NCBI GenBank assembly: GCA_011055585.1
Contig: DRGT01000063.1
Location: 1-15,345, forward strand
Direction: 5' to 3'
Source of the DNA: Candidatus Nitrosopumilus sp.
GTDB lineage: Archaea; Thermoproteota; Nitrososphaeria; Nitrososphaerales; Nitrosopumilaceae
DNA: 15,345 bases
A model generated the notes under the pieces. The model made no database searches. It saw only the letters and a program-made list of their open reading frames with translations, and had not been told where the DNA came from. Shown piece after piece: positions 1 through 7,971 of this stretch. Position numbers and translations under genes: made by a program. How positions within the stretch are numbered: position 1 is the stretch's first letter; each line of letters begins with the position of its first letter.

Positions 1-413
1 ATCTTTCTGTACTCGATTCCATTTTTCTCAGAATAGGATTCCATGTTTCCTCCCGAAGAAAAAGCAATTTTTTTACAGTTTGATTTTTGTGCAGATTCAA
101 GAATTGTCATGGTTTCAGCAGTATTTCCCGAAATGCTAATTGTTATAACTAGTGTATTTTCATCAACTGTTTTTGGAAGAAGATAACCCTTTACCACATT
201 TACATGAATGTCACTCTTTGATAGAATGGCAGAAAATAGATCACCAATGGTTCCTGAGCCTCCCATTCCAGCAAATACAATATGATCAATGTCTTTGAAA
301 TCAACAGGTTTGAGATCTGATTCGTATGATTCTTTTGCAATTTTAGGCCATCTGTCATAAACCGCATGCATTTTCTCAGTATCATGTTTGTTCAGAGTAG
401 TAATGTCAAGCAA
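1..413 (-). CDS. Bifunctional phosphoglucose/phosphomannose isomerase, N-terminal part (partial)
   Basis: The enzyme interconverts glucose-6-P or mannose-6-P with fructose-6-P in the cytoplasm and so supplies hexose phosphates for central metabolism and sugar nucleotides. About 137 residues are present; archaeal relatives have roughly 300-330, so the C-terminal half lies beyond the left edge. The SIS-domain signatures are clear: AGMGGSGTIGD near residues 48-58, and SISGNTAET, the sugar-phosphate binding loop of this family. The start is the TTG at 413-411, because an in-frame TAA (416-414) lies immediately upstream and rules out the ATG at 431. A TATA-like box (AATATAAT, 438-445) sits about 28 nt upstream, which suggests a leaderless mRNA. 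The gene is divergent from the membrane protein at 502. Family assignment is strong; substrate range is inferred from the family. Confidence 0.9.
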   Translation of the reverse strand, partial: MLDITTLNKHDTEKMHAVYDRWPKIAKESYESDLKPVDFKDIDHIVFAGMGGSGTIGDLFSAILSKSDIHVNVVKGYLLPKTVDENTLVITISISGNTAETMTILESAQKSNCKKIAFSSGGNMESYSEKNGIEYRK

Positions 414-437
414 TTACGATTTTGAAACCATGGAAAC

Positions 438-477
438 AATATAATGATTTAGAGTCAAAACAGCTGAAATTTTAAGG
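438..477. promoter_or_regulatory. Divergent TATA boxes for the genes at 413 (-) and 502 (+)
   Basis: Two TATA-like boxes lie in the 88-bp gap: 438-445 (reads ATTATATT on the minus strand) and 470-477 (TTTTAAGG on the plus strand). Each is centred 28-29 nt before a TTG start codon, so transcription would begin at or very near the codon. No Shine-Dalgarno-like sequence precedes either gene. Assigned by spacing and composition only. Confidence 0.45.
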
Positions 478-501
478 TAGTATCCTAAAACTCACCTAGT
501 T

Positions 502-1797
502 TTGGGCAAAAAATTCAAAAAAAAGCATGAAAAACAATCCGAAAAAGAATTAAAAAAACCATCAGAACCTTCAAAATTTGAAAAAATCAGACCGAGCCCA
601 ATTTCCTGGATTGTGTTTTTCTTTACCATATCTATGGTGATTTTAAGCCTAATTCCAGTCGTGTTTCCATCTCTAATTGTAGCAGGTTTTACGCAAGTTA
701 ATGATCTAGAACGATTGGGCATCTCAGGAAAACAGATAGAGCCATACGAAGCAGGTCCTTTAGCAGGAGCTCTTTTTGTCACATCTGGAATAGTTTTTGG
801 CCTTGCAATTTTGCATTTTAAAAACAAACTTCCACAATCAATATCAAAAGGATTCCAGTTTATTTTTAATTTCGAGGTCTCAAAGAAAGTAGCTATTATT
901 TCCATGGTAGTTATTCTAGCAATTTACGTAGCTGCAAGCGCAAACGAATTAGCAGAAGAAGAGCAATGGGAAGACTATATCGGTGTAAAACAAAGACTAG
1001 AGACTTGGTCACCGGATCAGATTACAAATTCCTTTGAGCCACACGTAAATTATTTCCTAATTTCATCATCCATGATTCTATTTGGAAACTATGCCGTAGT
1101 ACCATTTCTTGCAAGCATTGCTCTTGTTATAATGGTATATTTTTTCACAAAACAAATCACAAACAAAAGATTTGCAGGAATCGTTGCAGCTATAATACTA
1201 CTTCAAAGCAATGTGTTTTTAACATTTGATACTTCAGTAGCCTACACAAATTTTTGGATTCTATTTTACTTGCTATCACTATATTTTATGTACAAGGCAT
1301 GGCTCTTATCACCAGTATCTTACATTGCATCCATTCCAGCAAAGGCACTAACGGTTACCTTTCTACCAATGTCAATTTACTTTTTGTTACGATGTTCCAT
1401 ATCAAGAAAAAAGAAGATGATAATTTCAGGAGCCATAATTGGAATAGTAATAATTGGAGCTACGGCATCTAGTGGAGCAAATCTTACAGGTGGTGCACAA
1501 CAAGAGTCCTTTATTTCTGACGAGTTTTGGATTGGATTTGCCTCTTTTGCAACACAGCTAAGGTTTGATGTTCTAGTTATTCTATTTCTAATTCCATTAG
1601 TTATAGGATTATTATGTACATCAACAAAAAACAAACATGCAGAATCCATGATGGTAATGATTGGTGGTATGTTACTAATTGCACCATTTCTCACAGGATT
1701 TTCTGATCAAACAAACCAACCATACCGGTTTGTACCATTTGTTACATTTTTTGCAGTAGGTGTAGGAATTTTACTATCTAAGACTAAATCTCTCTGA
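502..1797 (+). CDS. Polytopic membrane protein, GT-C glycosyltransferase-like
   Basis: This is a 431-aa integral membrane protein. It has a lysine-rich cytoplasmic N-terminus (residues 1-20, KKFKKKHEKQ), a first membrane segment at about 34-60, and roughly ten hydrophobic segments in all. An acidic loop (about 149-160, NELAEEEQWEDY) precedes a stretch (180-265) reading EPHVNYFLISSSMILFG, then a helix, then TKQITNKRFAGIVAAIILLQSN. That order resembles the GT39/ArnT-type GT-C fold (Pfam PMT_2), in which an acidic residue in the first large loop binds the lipid-phosphate sugar donor. Function is inferred from this pattern only. The start is TTG at 502 with a TATA box at 470-477. The 3' end overlaps the convergent gene by 14 bp. 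It could instead be an unrelated thaumarchaeal membrane protein. Confidence 0.6.
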   Translation: MGKKFKKKHEKQSEKELKKPSEPSKFEKIRPSPISWIVFFFTISMVILSLIPVVFPSLIVAGFTQVNDLERLGISGKQIEPYEAGPLAGALFVTSGIVFGLAILHFKNKLPQSISKGFQFIFNFEVSKKVAIISMVVILAIYVAASANELAEEEQWEDYIGVKQRLETWSPDQITNSFEPHVNYFLISSSMILFGNYAVVPFLASIALVIMVYFFTKQITNKRFAGIVAAIILLQSNVFLTFDTSVAYTNFWILFYLLSLYFMYKAWLLSPVSYIASIPAKALTVTFLPMSIYFLLRCSISRKKKMIISGAIIGIVIIGATASSGANLTGGAQQESFISDEFWIGFASFATQLRFDVLVILFLIPLVIGLLCTSTKNKHAESMMVMIGGMLLIAPFLTGFSDQTNQPYRFVPFVTFFAVGVGILLSKTKSL

Positions 1798-2230
1798 AAA
1801 AGGTCCACACTTGGGTTAGCTCATCACCAGGCATAAGAAAAAAACCATCATGTGCATATCTTACTAAAAATTCAGAAATTGGATTTTCAGTATCTTCTAG
1901 CTTTGTGCTTGCAACTAGTTGAAAGGAATCAATTTCTAGTACTTTAGATCTTTGTACAAGTTGAAATTTTTTTCCTTCTAAATCATATTCAGGAGCATTT
2001 CCTCGTGAGGCTTCAGAGTCTAAAAATACATCAAGTGCTGCAAGATTTTTGTCTGTAAACTTGTCATTTTCAAAATAATGTACCAGTTGTCCATCAGAAT
2101 TTCTTACAAATGTTTGAACAAAAATATACACATCACGATTAGAATTTGATTCATTTTGAGCATAAGAATTAGATGAAATCAGAATTATTGTTGTTAAAAT
2201 ACCTACAAATAACAGTGCAAGATAATTCAT
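1784..2230 (-). CDS. Small secreted protein of unknown function
   Basis: I do not recognise this 148-aa protein. It begins with a classical signal peptide: a short N-region, a hydrophobic core (about 4-19), then SNSYA-QNE, giving likely cleavage after residue 24. The mature part of about 124 residues is acidic and rich in predicted beta strands and aromatic residues (VYIFVQTFVRNSDGQ; FLVRYAHDGFFLMPGDELTQ). No cysteine pair, repeat or membrane anchor is visible, so it is probably exported to the pseudoperiplasm or released. The ATG at 2230 is preceded by an AT-rich TATA-like region. Its last 14 bp overlap the end of the convergent membrane protein gene, so both are probably expressed genes with little room for separate terminators. 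Confidence 0.75.
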   Translation of the reverse strand: MNYLALLFVGILTTIILISSNSYAQNESNSNRDVYIFVQTFVRNSDGQLVHYFENDKFTDKNLAALDVFLDSEASRGNAPEYDLEGKKFQLVQRSKVLEIDSFQLVASTKLEDTENPISEFLVRYAHDGFFLMPGDELTQVWTFFREI

Positions 2231-2240
2231 GTTTTTACTA

Positions 2241-2436
2241 ATATATTATATTTAAAAAAATGTATGTCTAATTATATAGTCTATATTCATGGGGTTATAT
2301 TTCTGAGAATATTTTAGGGAATTATACCCTTCACTAGTTTTAAGGGCTCTACCTTATATTATATCCGTAAATATAGACGATATATTGAATAAATCATAAA
2401 CAGTTATTATTACTAAACCACAAAATTTTTTCTAAA
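2241..2436. promoter_or_regulatory. AT-rich divergent intergenic region with TATA boxes and related dyads
   Basis: No gene is visible in this 206-bp gap. For the minus gene (start 2230) the candidate TATA element is TTTAAATATA at 2247-2256. For the plus gene (start 2437) it is TTATTATTA at 2404-2412. Two related dyads lie between: a perfect 13-bp palindrome ATATAGTCTATAT (2274-2286) and ATATAGACGATATAT (2371-2385), which share the core ATATAGAC-N-ATAT in opposite orientation. They may be regulator sites, but such composition produces dyads by chance. Confidence 0.35.
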
Positions 2437-3795
2437 TTGAACTTAATTTTAAAAAAAACCTTAGATGATGTTCTCTCAAAAAATTGTGTAATCCAAGTTT
2501 TTGGATTAGGATATGTCGGTTTTCCCTTACTTGTTAAATTATGCACTAATGGATTTCATGTCTTGGGAATAGACAATGACTTAAAGAAGATAGAAAGAAT
2601 TCAAAATGGAGAATTACTTGAATCAGAAAGTCATTTGAAGGAGATTGTTTTAAAATCAATTCATTCTGGAGATCTTGTTGTAGATACACAATCTGCAAAA
2701 TCTGAAAAACCAAGAATAGGGATAATATGTGTTCCCACACCCATTCCGACTAAATCTATTCAATCAGATATTTTTGTAAAAGATGCTGTAAAAGCATTTT
2801 TGGAAATGGCAAAAAAAGGAGACGTAATCATTCTTGAAAGTAGTATCGAAGTTGGCACAACTAGTAAGATGAAATCAATGATTGAGTCAATGGGGTACAA
2901 AGAAGGTGAAGATATTGGATTATGTTTCTGTCCTGAAAGAATAGATCCTAAAAATAAAAAATGGAATCTTGAAAATATTCCAAGAGTAATTTATTGTTCA
3001 GATGATCTATCTTTTAAAATTGCCAAAGAGATTTACCAGTACATAAATAACTCCAATTTATTACGAGTAAAATCGGCAGAAATTGCTGAAGTTGTAAAAT
3101 CATTTGAAAATGCGTTTAGGTTAGTAAATATTTCCCTTGTAAATGAACTAGCAATTTTATGTGATAAGTTAGGAATAAACGTAAGAGATGTATTAGATGC
3201 TGCTGCGACAAAGCCTTTTGGTTTTTTGCCATTTTATCCAGGAGCTGGAGCAGGAGGACATTGTATTCCAAAAGATCCACGATTCCTATTGGAATCTGCA
3301 AAAAAACTTGGTTTAGAATTTAAAACGTTAGAAAATGCTCTCTCAATAAATATTCAGATGCCAAAATATGTAGTTGATTCAATTGAATCACTATTAATAG
3401 GAAAAAAATTAAAGAAATCGGTCATAATTTGTGGTCTATCATATAAACCAGACATTGAAGATATGCGAGACTCTCCTGGCTTTAAAATTTACAATGAATT
3501 GACAGAAAGAGGTTTTCAAGTTGCGCTGTATGATCCATTTTTCAAAAATGAATTAAGTCAGAAATATGTTATTGAAAATAACATAAAAGATCCAGATTTT
3601 AAAATTTTACCGAATTTAAGTGATGATTCAATTTCAAGTTATGATTGTCTTTGTATAGTTCAGCATCATTCAAAATTAAAAGACAGATTAAATGAAATTT
3701 ATAAAAATTCTAAAATTCCAATAATATATGATTGTCAAGGAAATTTAAGGTCCGATCCTAGTTCAAATAGTACCTTGAAAATTTTGGGCGGTTAG
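2437..3795 (+). CDS. Nucleotide-sugar dehydrogenase (UDP-GlcNAc/ManNAc 6-dehydrogenase type)
   Basis: Enzymes of this UDP-glucose/GDP-mannose dehydrogenase family oxidise C6 of a nucleotide sugar to the uronic acid with two NAD+, in the cytoplasm. The 452 residues are full length. The Rossmann motif is VFGLGYVGFP (21-30). The central domain carries VVKSFENAFRLVNISLVNELA (about 219-239), and the catalytic cysteine is Cys276 in GAGGHCIPKDP. The C-terminal nucleotide-binding domain has CGLSYKPDIEDMRDSP. The GGHCIPKDP form resembles WecC/WbpA-type enzymes acting on UDP-HexNAc more than UDP-glucose dehydrogenases, but the substrate is not fixed by sequence. The start is TTG (MNLILKK); no better in-frame start covers the Rossmann fold. 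It opens the glycan block and faces the GT-C gene convergently. Confidence 0.92.
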   Translation: MNLILKKTLDDVLSKNCVIQVFGLGYVGFPLLVKLCTNGFHVLGIDNDLKKIERIQNGELLESESHLKEIVLKSIHSGDLVVDTQSAKSEKPRIGIICVPTPIPTKSIQSDIFVKDAVKAFLEMAKKGDVIILESSIEVGTTSKMKSMIESMGYKEGEDIGLCFCPERIDPKNKKWNLENIPRVIYCSDDLSFKIAKEIYQYINNSNLLRVKSAEIAEVVKSFENAFRLVNISLVNELAILCDKLGINVRDVLDAAATKPFGFLPFYPGAGAGGHCIPKDPRFLLESAKKLGLEFKTLENALSINIQMPKYVVDSIESLLIGKKLKKSVIICGLSYKPDIEDMRDSPGFKIYNELTERGFQVALYDPFFKNELSQKYVIENNIKDPDFKILPNLSDDSISSYDCLCIVQHHSKLKDRLNEIYKNSKIPIIYDCQGNLRSDPSSNSTLKILGG

Positions 3796-3802
3796 CTATC
3801 CC

Positions 3803-3827
3803 ATGTTTAGGAGTTGCTAGTAAACAT
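3803..3827. terminator. Inverted repeat between convergent genes, possible bidirectional terminator
   Basis: A perfect 7-bp inverted repeat (ATGTTTA ... TAAACAT) with an 11-nt loop lies in the 41-bp gap between two converging stop codons. Being symmetric, it would form a hairpin in either transcript. It lacks a flanking U-tract, which archaeal terminators usually need, so the role is tentative. Confidence 0.3.
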
Positions 3828-3836
3828 CAAATATAT

Positions 3837-5648
3837 TTAAAGGCAAATTTTGTCTGATGTTTTATTACTAATATCAGTTACTAGTTGTAATTTACAAAAT
3901 GATTTGGAATGATCTATTAATTGAAATCCATGATTTTGAACAAGATAGTTAAAAAATTGCTTATCTACAGCTCTACTAGGTTCCTTAAGCACGTAGAAAT
4001 CGTATCCATTTTCCATTGTTTTCTTTAAAAGTTGAATTGAGTTTTGGATTGAACTACTAGAATTGAATTCTTCAGCTTGTTCATGTCCTAATAATCCATT
4101 AAAAGGAATCAGACCATATTCTGGGGTTTTGTATCCTTTTGAATCCAATAGAACGTCAGTTTTCTTCAATCCTTCCAAATCTAGAGGATACCTTTCCATC
4201 AAAGTCATAGGATTGATGAGTTTAAATTCATTTGAAATAAGAGCGAACGTAGGTTGTGTAAAAATAAACGCAATAGAAAAAAATACTATGATGATAAGCA
4301 CAAAAAATATTTTTACAGTTTTTGCTAGTAAAGCTCGATTCTCAAATCTTGGTTGACCTAATTCTTGTAACAGCTTTATGGAAAAAAATCCAATTAGCAT
4401 AAAGAAGAGAGGAAAAGTGGCAATCATATATCTTCTAGAGACAGCTCTTGAAAGAGTGCTTTCTGCACCAGGTGAAGATGTGAAAAACCAAAGAGTTCCT
4501 ATTATAAAAAGTGAAAATGTTATCACCTCTAATCTTCTGGATTTAAAACGTAATGAAATAATTAGAAAAGAAATTAGTGTGAAAAGTGAAAAAAAACCAA
4601 ACCAATATTTTCCAAAAATATGATCATATTGGTTAGGTATATCATTAAGATGTGTAGATAATGGAGATGGTAAAATTGTACGAAAATATCCTTTGATTAC
4701 ATCAAATCGATTAGCATCAATTGATAAGAATGATTGAGTTGTGAATGATGTACGTTCACCATCAATTTCTGGACTAACAACTGCATAATTGCTAAGAGGA
4801 TCCCCAAAATAATAATTATTGAAACTAAACCAAACTGAAAAAAATAGCAACCATGGTAGAATAATAAGCAAAGAAATTATTCCTAATTTTTTGATAGAAA
4901 GCCCAGAAATAAATACTGAAGAGTGGTTACCATAAGAATTTGATGCATAAGTTTTAGTTTGTTGTTGATAAATAATGAATCCTATAACAAGTATGACTTC
5001 TACTGGAAAGAAAATTACTCCATTAATTCTAAGAAAGGTAGAAAGTGATAGAAAAATTGAAGCATAAAGTAGATGTCTAGTATTTTCATGTTTAAAAAAT
5101 TTTATTAAATAAAATATTCCAATAAGAGAAAGAATGGCGAATATATGATCAGACATTAGATAATGTCCAGTATCTAGTATCCAAACATTTGATGATAATA
5201 ATAAGAGAGTTATGAAACCAACATATTTGTTAAAAAGATTGGAAGCTATTCTTTCTGATACAACAAGTAACAAAATAGTAAAAATTGGTCCTAAATAAAA
5301 AAGTCCATAGTATCCAGATACAACTTTACTAAATGCGGCAATCAATGGTAAACCAATATCTACATTTGGCACAGAGGTGTTAAACACAGTTTTTGTCCAG
5401 TGCAGAGGAACAAATTCCCACTGTCCTGTTTCCTGGAGTAATTCATTTGATATACTGTATGTTCCTTCTGAAAGGTTTATGGCAGATATAGCAAAAATGT
5501 ATGCGTCTGCACCTTCATAATAGGGAATAAAATTTGTCATTAAATAAAAAGAAACATAGGCAATAACTACAATTTTGGATATAGTTAAGATTTTGTCAAA
5601 TAATGGTTTTGATGCGATTTGTTTTTTGATAGTCGAGTCAGAATTCAT
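3837..5648 (-). CDS. GT39/GT-C family membrane glycosyltransferase
   Basis: This 603-aa polytopic protein has the layout of lipid-phosphate-sugar-dependent glycosyltransferases. Membrane segment 1 (about 22-42) is followed by an extracytoplasmic loop with acidic residues Glu45 and Asp48 (YYEGADAY), the position of the catalytic acid in GT-C enzymes. Next come helices with SERIASNLFNKYVGFITLLLLSSN and the motif YLMSDHIFAILSLIGIFYL (MSD at 165-167), typical of the PMT_2/ArnT group. About ten to twelve helices follow. A soluble C-terminal tail of about 120 residues (from about 480) would face outside. It probably transfers a sugar from a polyprenyl-phosphate carrier onto protein or lipid at the cell surface. 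Acceptor and donor cannot be read from sequence. The ATG at 5648 is preceded by an AT-rich TATA-like stretch (5668-5682). Confidence 0.8.
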   Translation of the reverse strand: MNSDSTIKKQIASKPLFDKILTISKIVVIAYVSFYLMTNFIPYYEGADAYIFAISAINLSEGTYSISNELLQETGQWEFVPLHWTKTVFNTSVPNVDIGLPLIAAFSKVVSGYYGLFYLGPIFTILLLVVSERIASNLFNKYVGFITLLLLSSNVWILDTGHYLMSDHIFAILSLIGIFYLIKFFKHENTRHLLYASIFLSLSTFLRINGVIFFPVEVILVIGFIIYQQQTKTYASNSYGNHSSVFISGLSIKKLGIISLLIILPWLLFFSVWFSFNNYYFGDPLSNYAVVSPEIDGERTSFTTQSFLSIDANRFDVIKGYFRTILPSPLSTHLNDIPNQYDHIFGKYWFGFFSLFTLISFLIISLRFKSRRLEVITFSLFIIGTLWFFTSSPGAESTLSRAVSRRYMIATFPLFFMLIGFFSIKLLQELGQPRFENRALLAKTVKIFFVLIIIVFFSIAFIFTQPTFALISNEFKLINPMTLMERYPLDLEGLKKTDVLLDSKGYKTPEYGLIPFNGLLGHEQAEEFNSSSSIQNSIQLLKKTMENGYDFYVLKEPSRAVDKQFFNYLVQNHGFQLIDHSKSFCKLQLVTDISNKTSDKICL

Positions 5649-5857
5649 TTTGTTATATTAAAGATTAGTAATAATATGCCTTAACGGAGCAAAATTGTTG
5701 ATGAAAAAATCATAATAATCAATAGTAAAGTGTGTTTTGGCTATGAAATTCTTGAAATTTTGATTTGTCAAAAGTAATGAATTTATCAAAATAAGTAATC
5801 CATTAAAAGGAAATCGTCTTAATTTTTAATTCTTATAGAATTTAATCAAAAACCATC
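5649..5857. other. Divergent intergenic region of the glycan block
   Basis: This 209-bp AT-rich gap separates the GT-C gene (-) from the flippase gene (+). I found no ORF of note, no tRNA and no credible sRNA. Candidate TATA elements are at about 5668-5682 for the minus gene and TTTTTAAT (5823-5830) or TTATAGAA (5833-5840) for the plus gene. No Shine-Dalgarno sequence precedes the ATG at 5858. Confidence 0.4.
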
Positions 5858-7009
5858 ATGGGCAACATGAAAGAGCTACTAAGTAATTTAACATCGATAG
5901 GAATTGCAGATGTTTCTGCTAAAGGGATTTCTGCCATATTCTGGTTTTATATAGCAGCAATTCTTGGGCCAGAAGGTTATGGAGAGATAACTTATTTTTT
6001 GAGTATAGCAATAATTGCTTCTAACGTTGCTCTTCTCGGATCTGTAAATACAATAATAGTATACACTGCAAAAAATGTCAAAATTCAATCAACTCTTTAT
6101 TTTTTAACATTAATTTCTGGTTCAATTACATCAATCATAGTTTTTTTTATTTTTTATGATATTGGTACAAGCTTTCTGATTCTTGGATATGTAATATTTG
6201 GATTAGTTTCTTCAGAATTGCTAGGATACAAACTTTACAAGAATTATTCAAAATATATTATTACTCAAAGAGCATTAATGATTGTTTTAAGTATCGGATT
6301 GTTTTACATTTTTGGTCAGGACGGTATTTTAGTTGGAATTGCTCTTTCATTCAGCCCATATATTGTTGGTATAATTAGAGGATTTAAGAAAACAAAAATT
6401 AATTTTAACTTAATTAAAGAACGAGCAAGTTTTTTAAGAAATAGTTATTTACAGACTCTGGCAGCTACATTAAATAATACAATTGATAAAATAATAATTG
6501 CACCATTATTTGGTTTTGCATTATTAGGAAATTATTCTTTGGGAATTCAATTTCTTACATTATTACAAATTATTCCATTAACCGTCAGCAAATACATCAT
6601 ACCTCAAGATTCTAGTGGTAAGGAAAACAAGAAGTTAAAAAAGATAACAATCTTGACGGCAGTTGGCCTCTCAGTTCTAGGTTTAACTATTGGTCCTCCA
6701 GTGATTACTTTTATTTTTCCAGAATTTAGAGAAGCTGGAAGTATTATACGGATTGTAAGTTTGTCAATTGTTCCATATACTGTTGGGTTAATGTATCATT
6801 CAAAATTTCTAGGACAGGAAAAAAGTAGACAAGTTCTCATTAGTTCAGTGATTTGGATAGTATCACAAATTTTAGGCATTGTGATTTTGGGCTCAATATA
6901 TGAAACAAATGGAATTGCGGGTGCATTAGTACTAGGAGCAACTGCATCAGCGATTTATGTTGTAATTGCTGATGAGCTAGACAAGAAAAAATTAAAAAAA
7001 CAAGAGTAG
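5858..7009 (+). CDS. Wzx-like polysaccharide/oligosaccharide flippase
   Basis: A 383-aa, almost wholly hydrophobic protein with about twelve membrane segments. The N-terminus (LLSNLTSIGIADVSAKGISAIFWFYIAAILGPEGYGEI) is the hallmark of the MOP-superfamily polysaccharide biosynthesis/Wzx group: an amphipathic first helix followed by the conserved LGPEGYGE turn. Later segments keep the family pattern (SYLQTLAATLNNTIDKIIIAPLFGFALLGNYSL), with a charged Asn/Asp pair in helix 7. It would flip a polyprenyl-linked sugar across the membrane to the side where GT-C enzymes act. It is shorter than most Wzx proteins (about 420-480 aa), with a short C-terminal tail ending in lysines. The start could be ATG 5858 or the ATG three codons later (5867). 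The epimerase gene follows 42 bp downstream on the same strand. Confidence 0.85.
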   Translation: MGNMKELLSNLTSIGIADVSAKGISAIFWFYIAAILGPEGYGEITYFLSIAIIASNVALLGSVNTIIVYTAKNVKIQSTLYFLTLISGSITSIIVFFIFYDIGTSFLILGYVIFGLVSSELLGYKLYKNYSKYIITQRALMIVLSIGLFYIFGQDGILVGIALSFSPYIVGIIRGFKKTKINFNLIKERASFLRNSYLQTLAATLNNTIDKIIIAPLFGFALLGNYSLGIQFLTLLQIIPLTVSKYIIPQDSSGKENKKLKKITILTAVGLSVLGLTIGPPVITFIFPEFREAGSIIRIVSLSIVPYTVGLMYHSKFLGQEKSRQVLISSVIWIVSQILGIVILGSIYETNGIAGALVLGATASAIYVVIADELDKKKLKKQE

Positions 7010-7051
7010 TTCCTCAAAGTTTAAAGATTCCTGCAATGAAAAACCACCGAA

Positions 7052-7963
7052 TTGAAATTTGTTATAACTGGTGGTGCAGGCTTTATTGGAAGTCACTTAG
7101 CTGAGTACTTAATTTCACAGTCTCATTCTGTAGAAATAATAGATAATTTACATAATGCAAATGAAGAAAGTTTGAAGAATTTAAAAGACAAGATCCAATT
7201 TCATAAGGCAGATATCTTAGATTTTGATATATTAAAAAAAATTCTGAAAAATTCTGACGGAGTTTTTCATCATGCATCTTTAATTTCAGTTCAAGAATCC
7301 TTGCAAAAACCGGAAGAATATTACCAAGTTAATGTAAAAGGTTCAGAGAATATTTTCAAGCTAGGATTAGAGTTTGGATTTAAAATTGTTTTTGCCAGTA
7401 GTGCCGCTGTTTATGGAAACACTTCGAAACTTCTCATTAAAGAAGACTCTAAAAAAAATTCATTAAATCAATACGCAGAAACTAAAATTCAAGCTGAAAA
7501 TATAGCGCAGAACTACATTAACTCAGGAGCAAAAATAATAGGGTTAAGATATTTCAACGTGTACGGGAAGGGTCAATCAAAGGAATATGCTGGAGTAATT
7601 ATGAAATTTATGGAGCGGATTTCAAACAGACAACCTCCCATAATATTTGGTGATGGAAGTCAAACTAGAGATTTCGTTTCCGTAGAAGATGTTGTAAAAG
7701 CAAATTTAAAAGCAATGTTAAGCGATGTAGATTCTGGGTTTTTCAATATAGGTTCAAGTAATGCTGTTTCCATACATGAACTTGCAAAAATAATGATCAA
7801 AGCATCAGGATTATCTTTAGAACCGGTATTTTCTAATTCATTAGAAGGGGAAATTAAAGATAGTCAAGCTGATATAACTCTGGCACTCAAAAAACTAAAT
7901 TGGAAGCCAGAAACAAAATTAGAAAATTGGATAAATCAAGCAATTCATGAAATTTCTAATTAA
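7052..7963 (+). CDS. NAD-dependent sugar-nucleotide epimerase/dehydratase (UDP-hexose 4-epimerase-like)
   Basis: This is an extended short-chain dehydrogenase acting on a nucleotide sugar in the cytoplasm. The 303 residues show the NAD motif GGAGFIGSH (7-15), the serine of FASSAAVYG (about 114-122) and the catalytic pair Tyr141/Lys145 in YAETK. LRYFNVYGKGQ and RDFVSVEDVVKAN follow, the typical signatures of the UDP-glucose/UDP-GlcNAc 4-epimerase branch. A UDP-GlcNAc 4-epimerase role would fit the HexNAc-type dehydrogenase nearby, but closely related enzymes decarboxylate or dehydrate, so the exact reaction is open. The start is TTG at 7052, directly before KFVITGGAGF; the nearby ATG at 7036 is out of frame. 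A TATA box (TTTAAAG, 7020-7026) is centred about 29 nt upstream, so it may have its own leaderless promoter. It converges on the GT4 gene with an 8-bp gap. Confidence 0.88.
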   Translation: MKFVITGGAGFIGSHLAEYLISQSHSVEIIDNLHNANEESLKNLKDKIQFHKADILDFDILKKILKNSDGVFHHASLISVQESLQKPEEYYQVNVKGSENIFKLGLEFGFKIVFASSAAVYGNTSKLLIKEDSKKNSLNQYAETKIQAENIAQNYINSGAKIIGLRYFNVYGKGQSKEYAGVIMKFMERISNRQPPIIFGDGSQTRDFVSVEDVVKANLKAMLSDVDSGFFNIGSSNAVSIHELAKIMIKASGLSLEPVFSNSLEGEIKDSQADITLALKKLNWKPETKLENWINQAIHEISN

Positions 7964-7971
7964 GTACTAAA

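Noticed and set aside
492..905. A 137-codon minus-strand reading frame opposite the membrane protein gene.
   Set aside because: It mirrors the start of the 502-1797 gene, has a composition typical of antisense frames and no family resemblance.
4063..4623. Two plus-strand reading frames opposite the GT-C glycosyltransferase gene.
   Set aside because: They are shadows of membrane-protein codons; no start signal or family pattern.
5649..5857. Possible C/D box sRNA on the plus strand (TTGATGA near 5698).
   Set aside because: No CTGA follows at a suitable distance and no flanking stem exists.
7036..7051. ATG at 7036 as the epimerase start.
   Set aside because: It is out of frame with the GGAGFIGSH reading; the TTG at 7052 gives the expected N-terminus.
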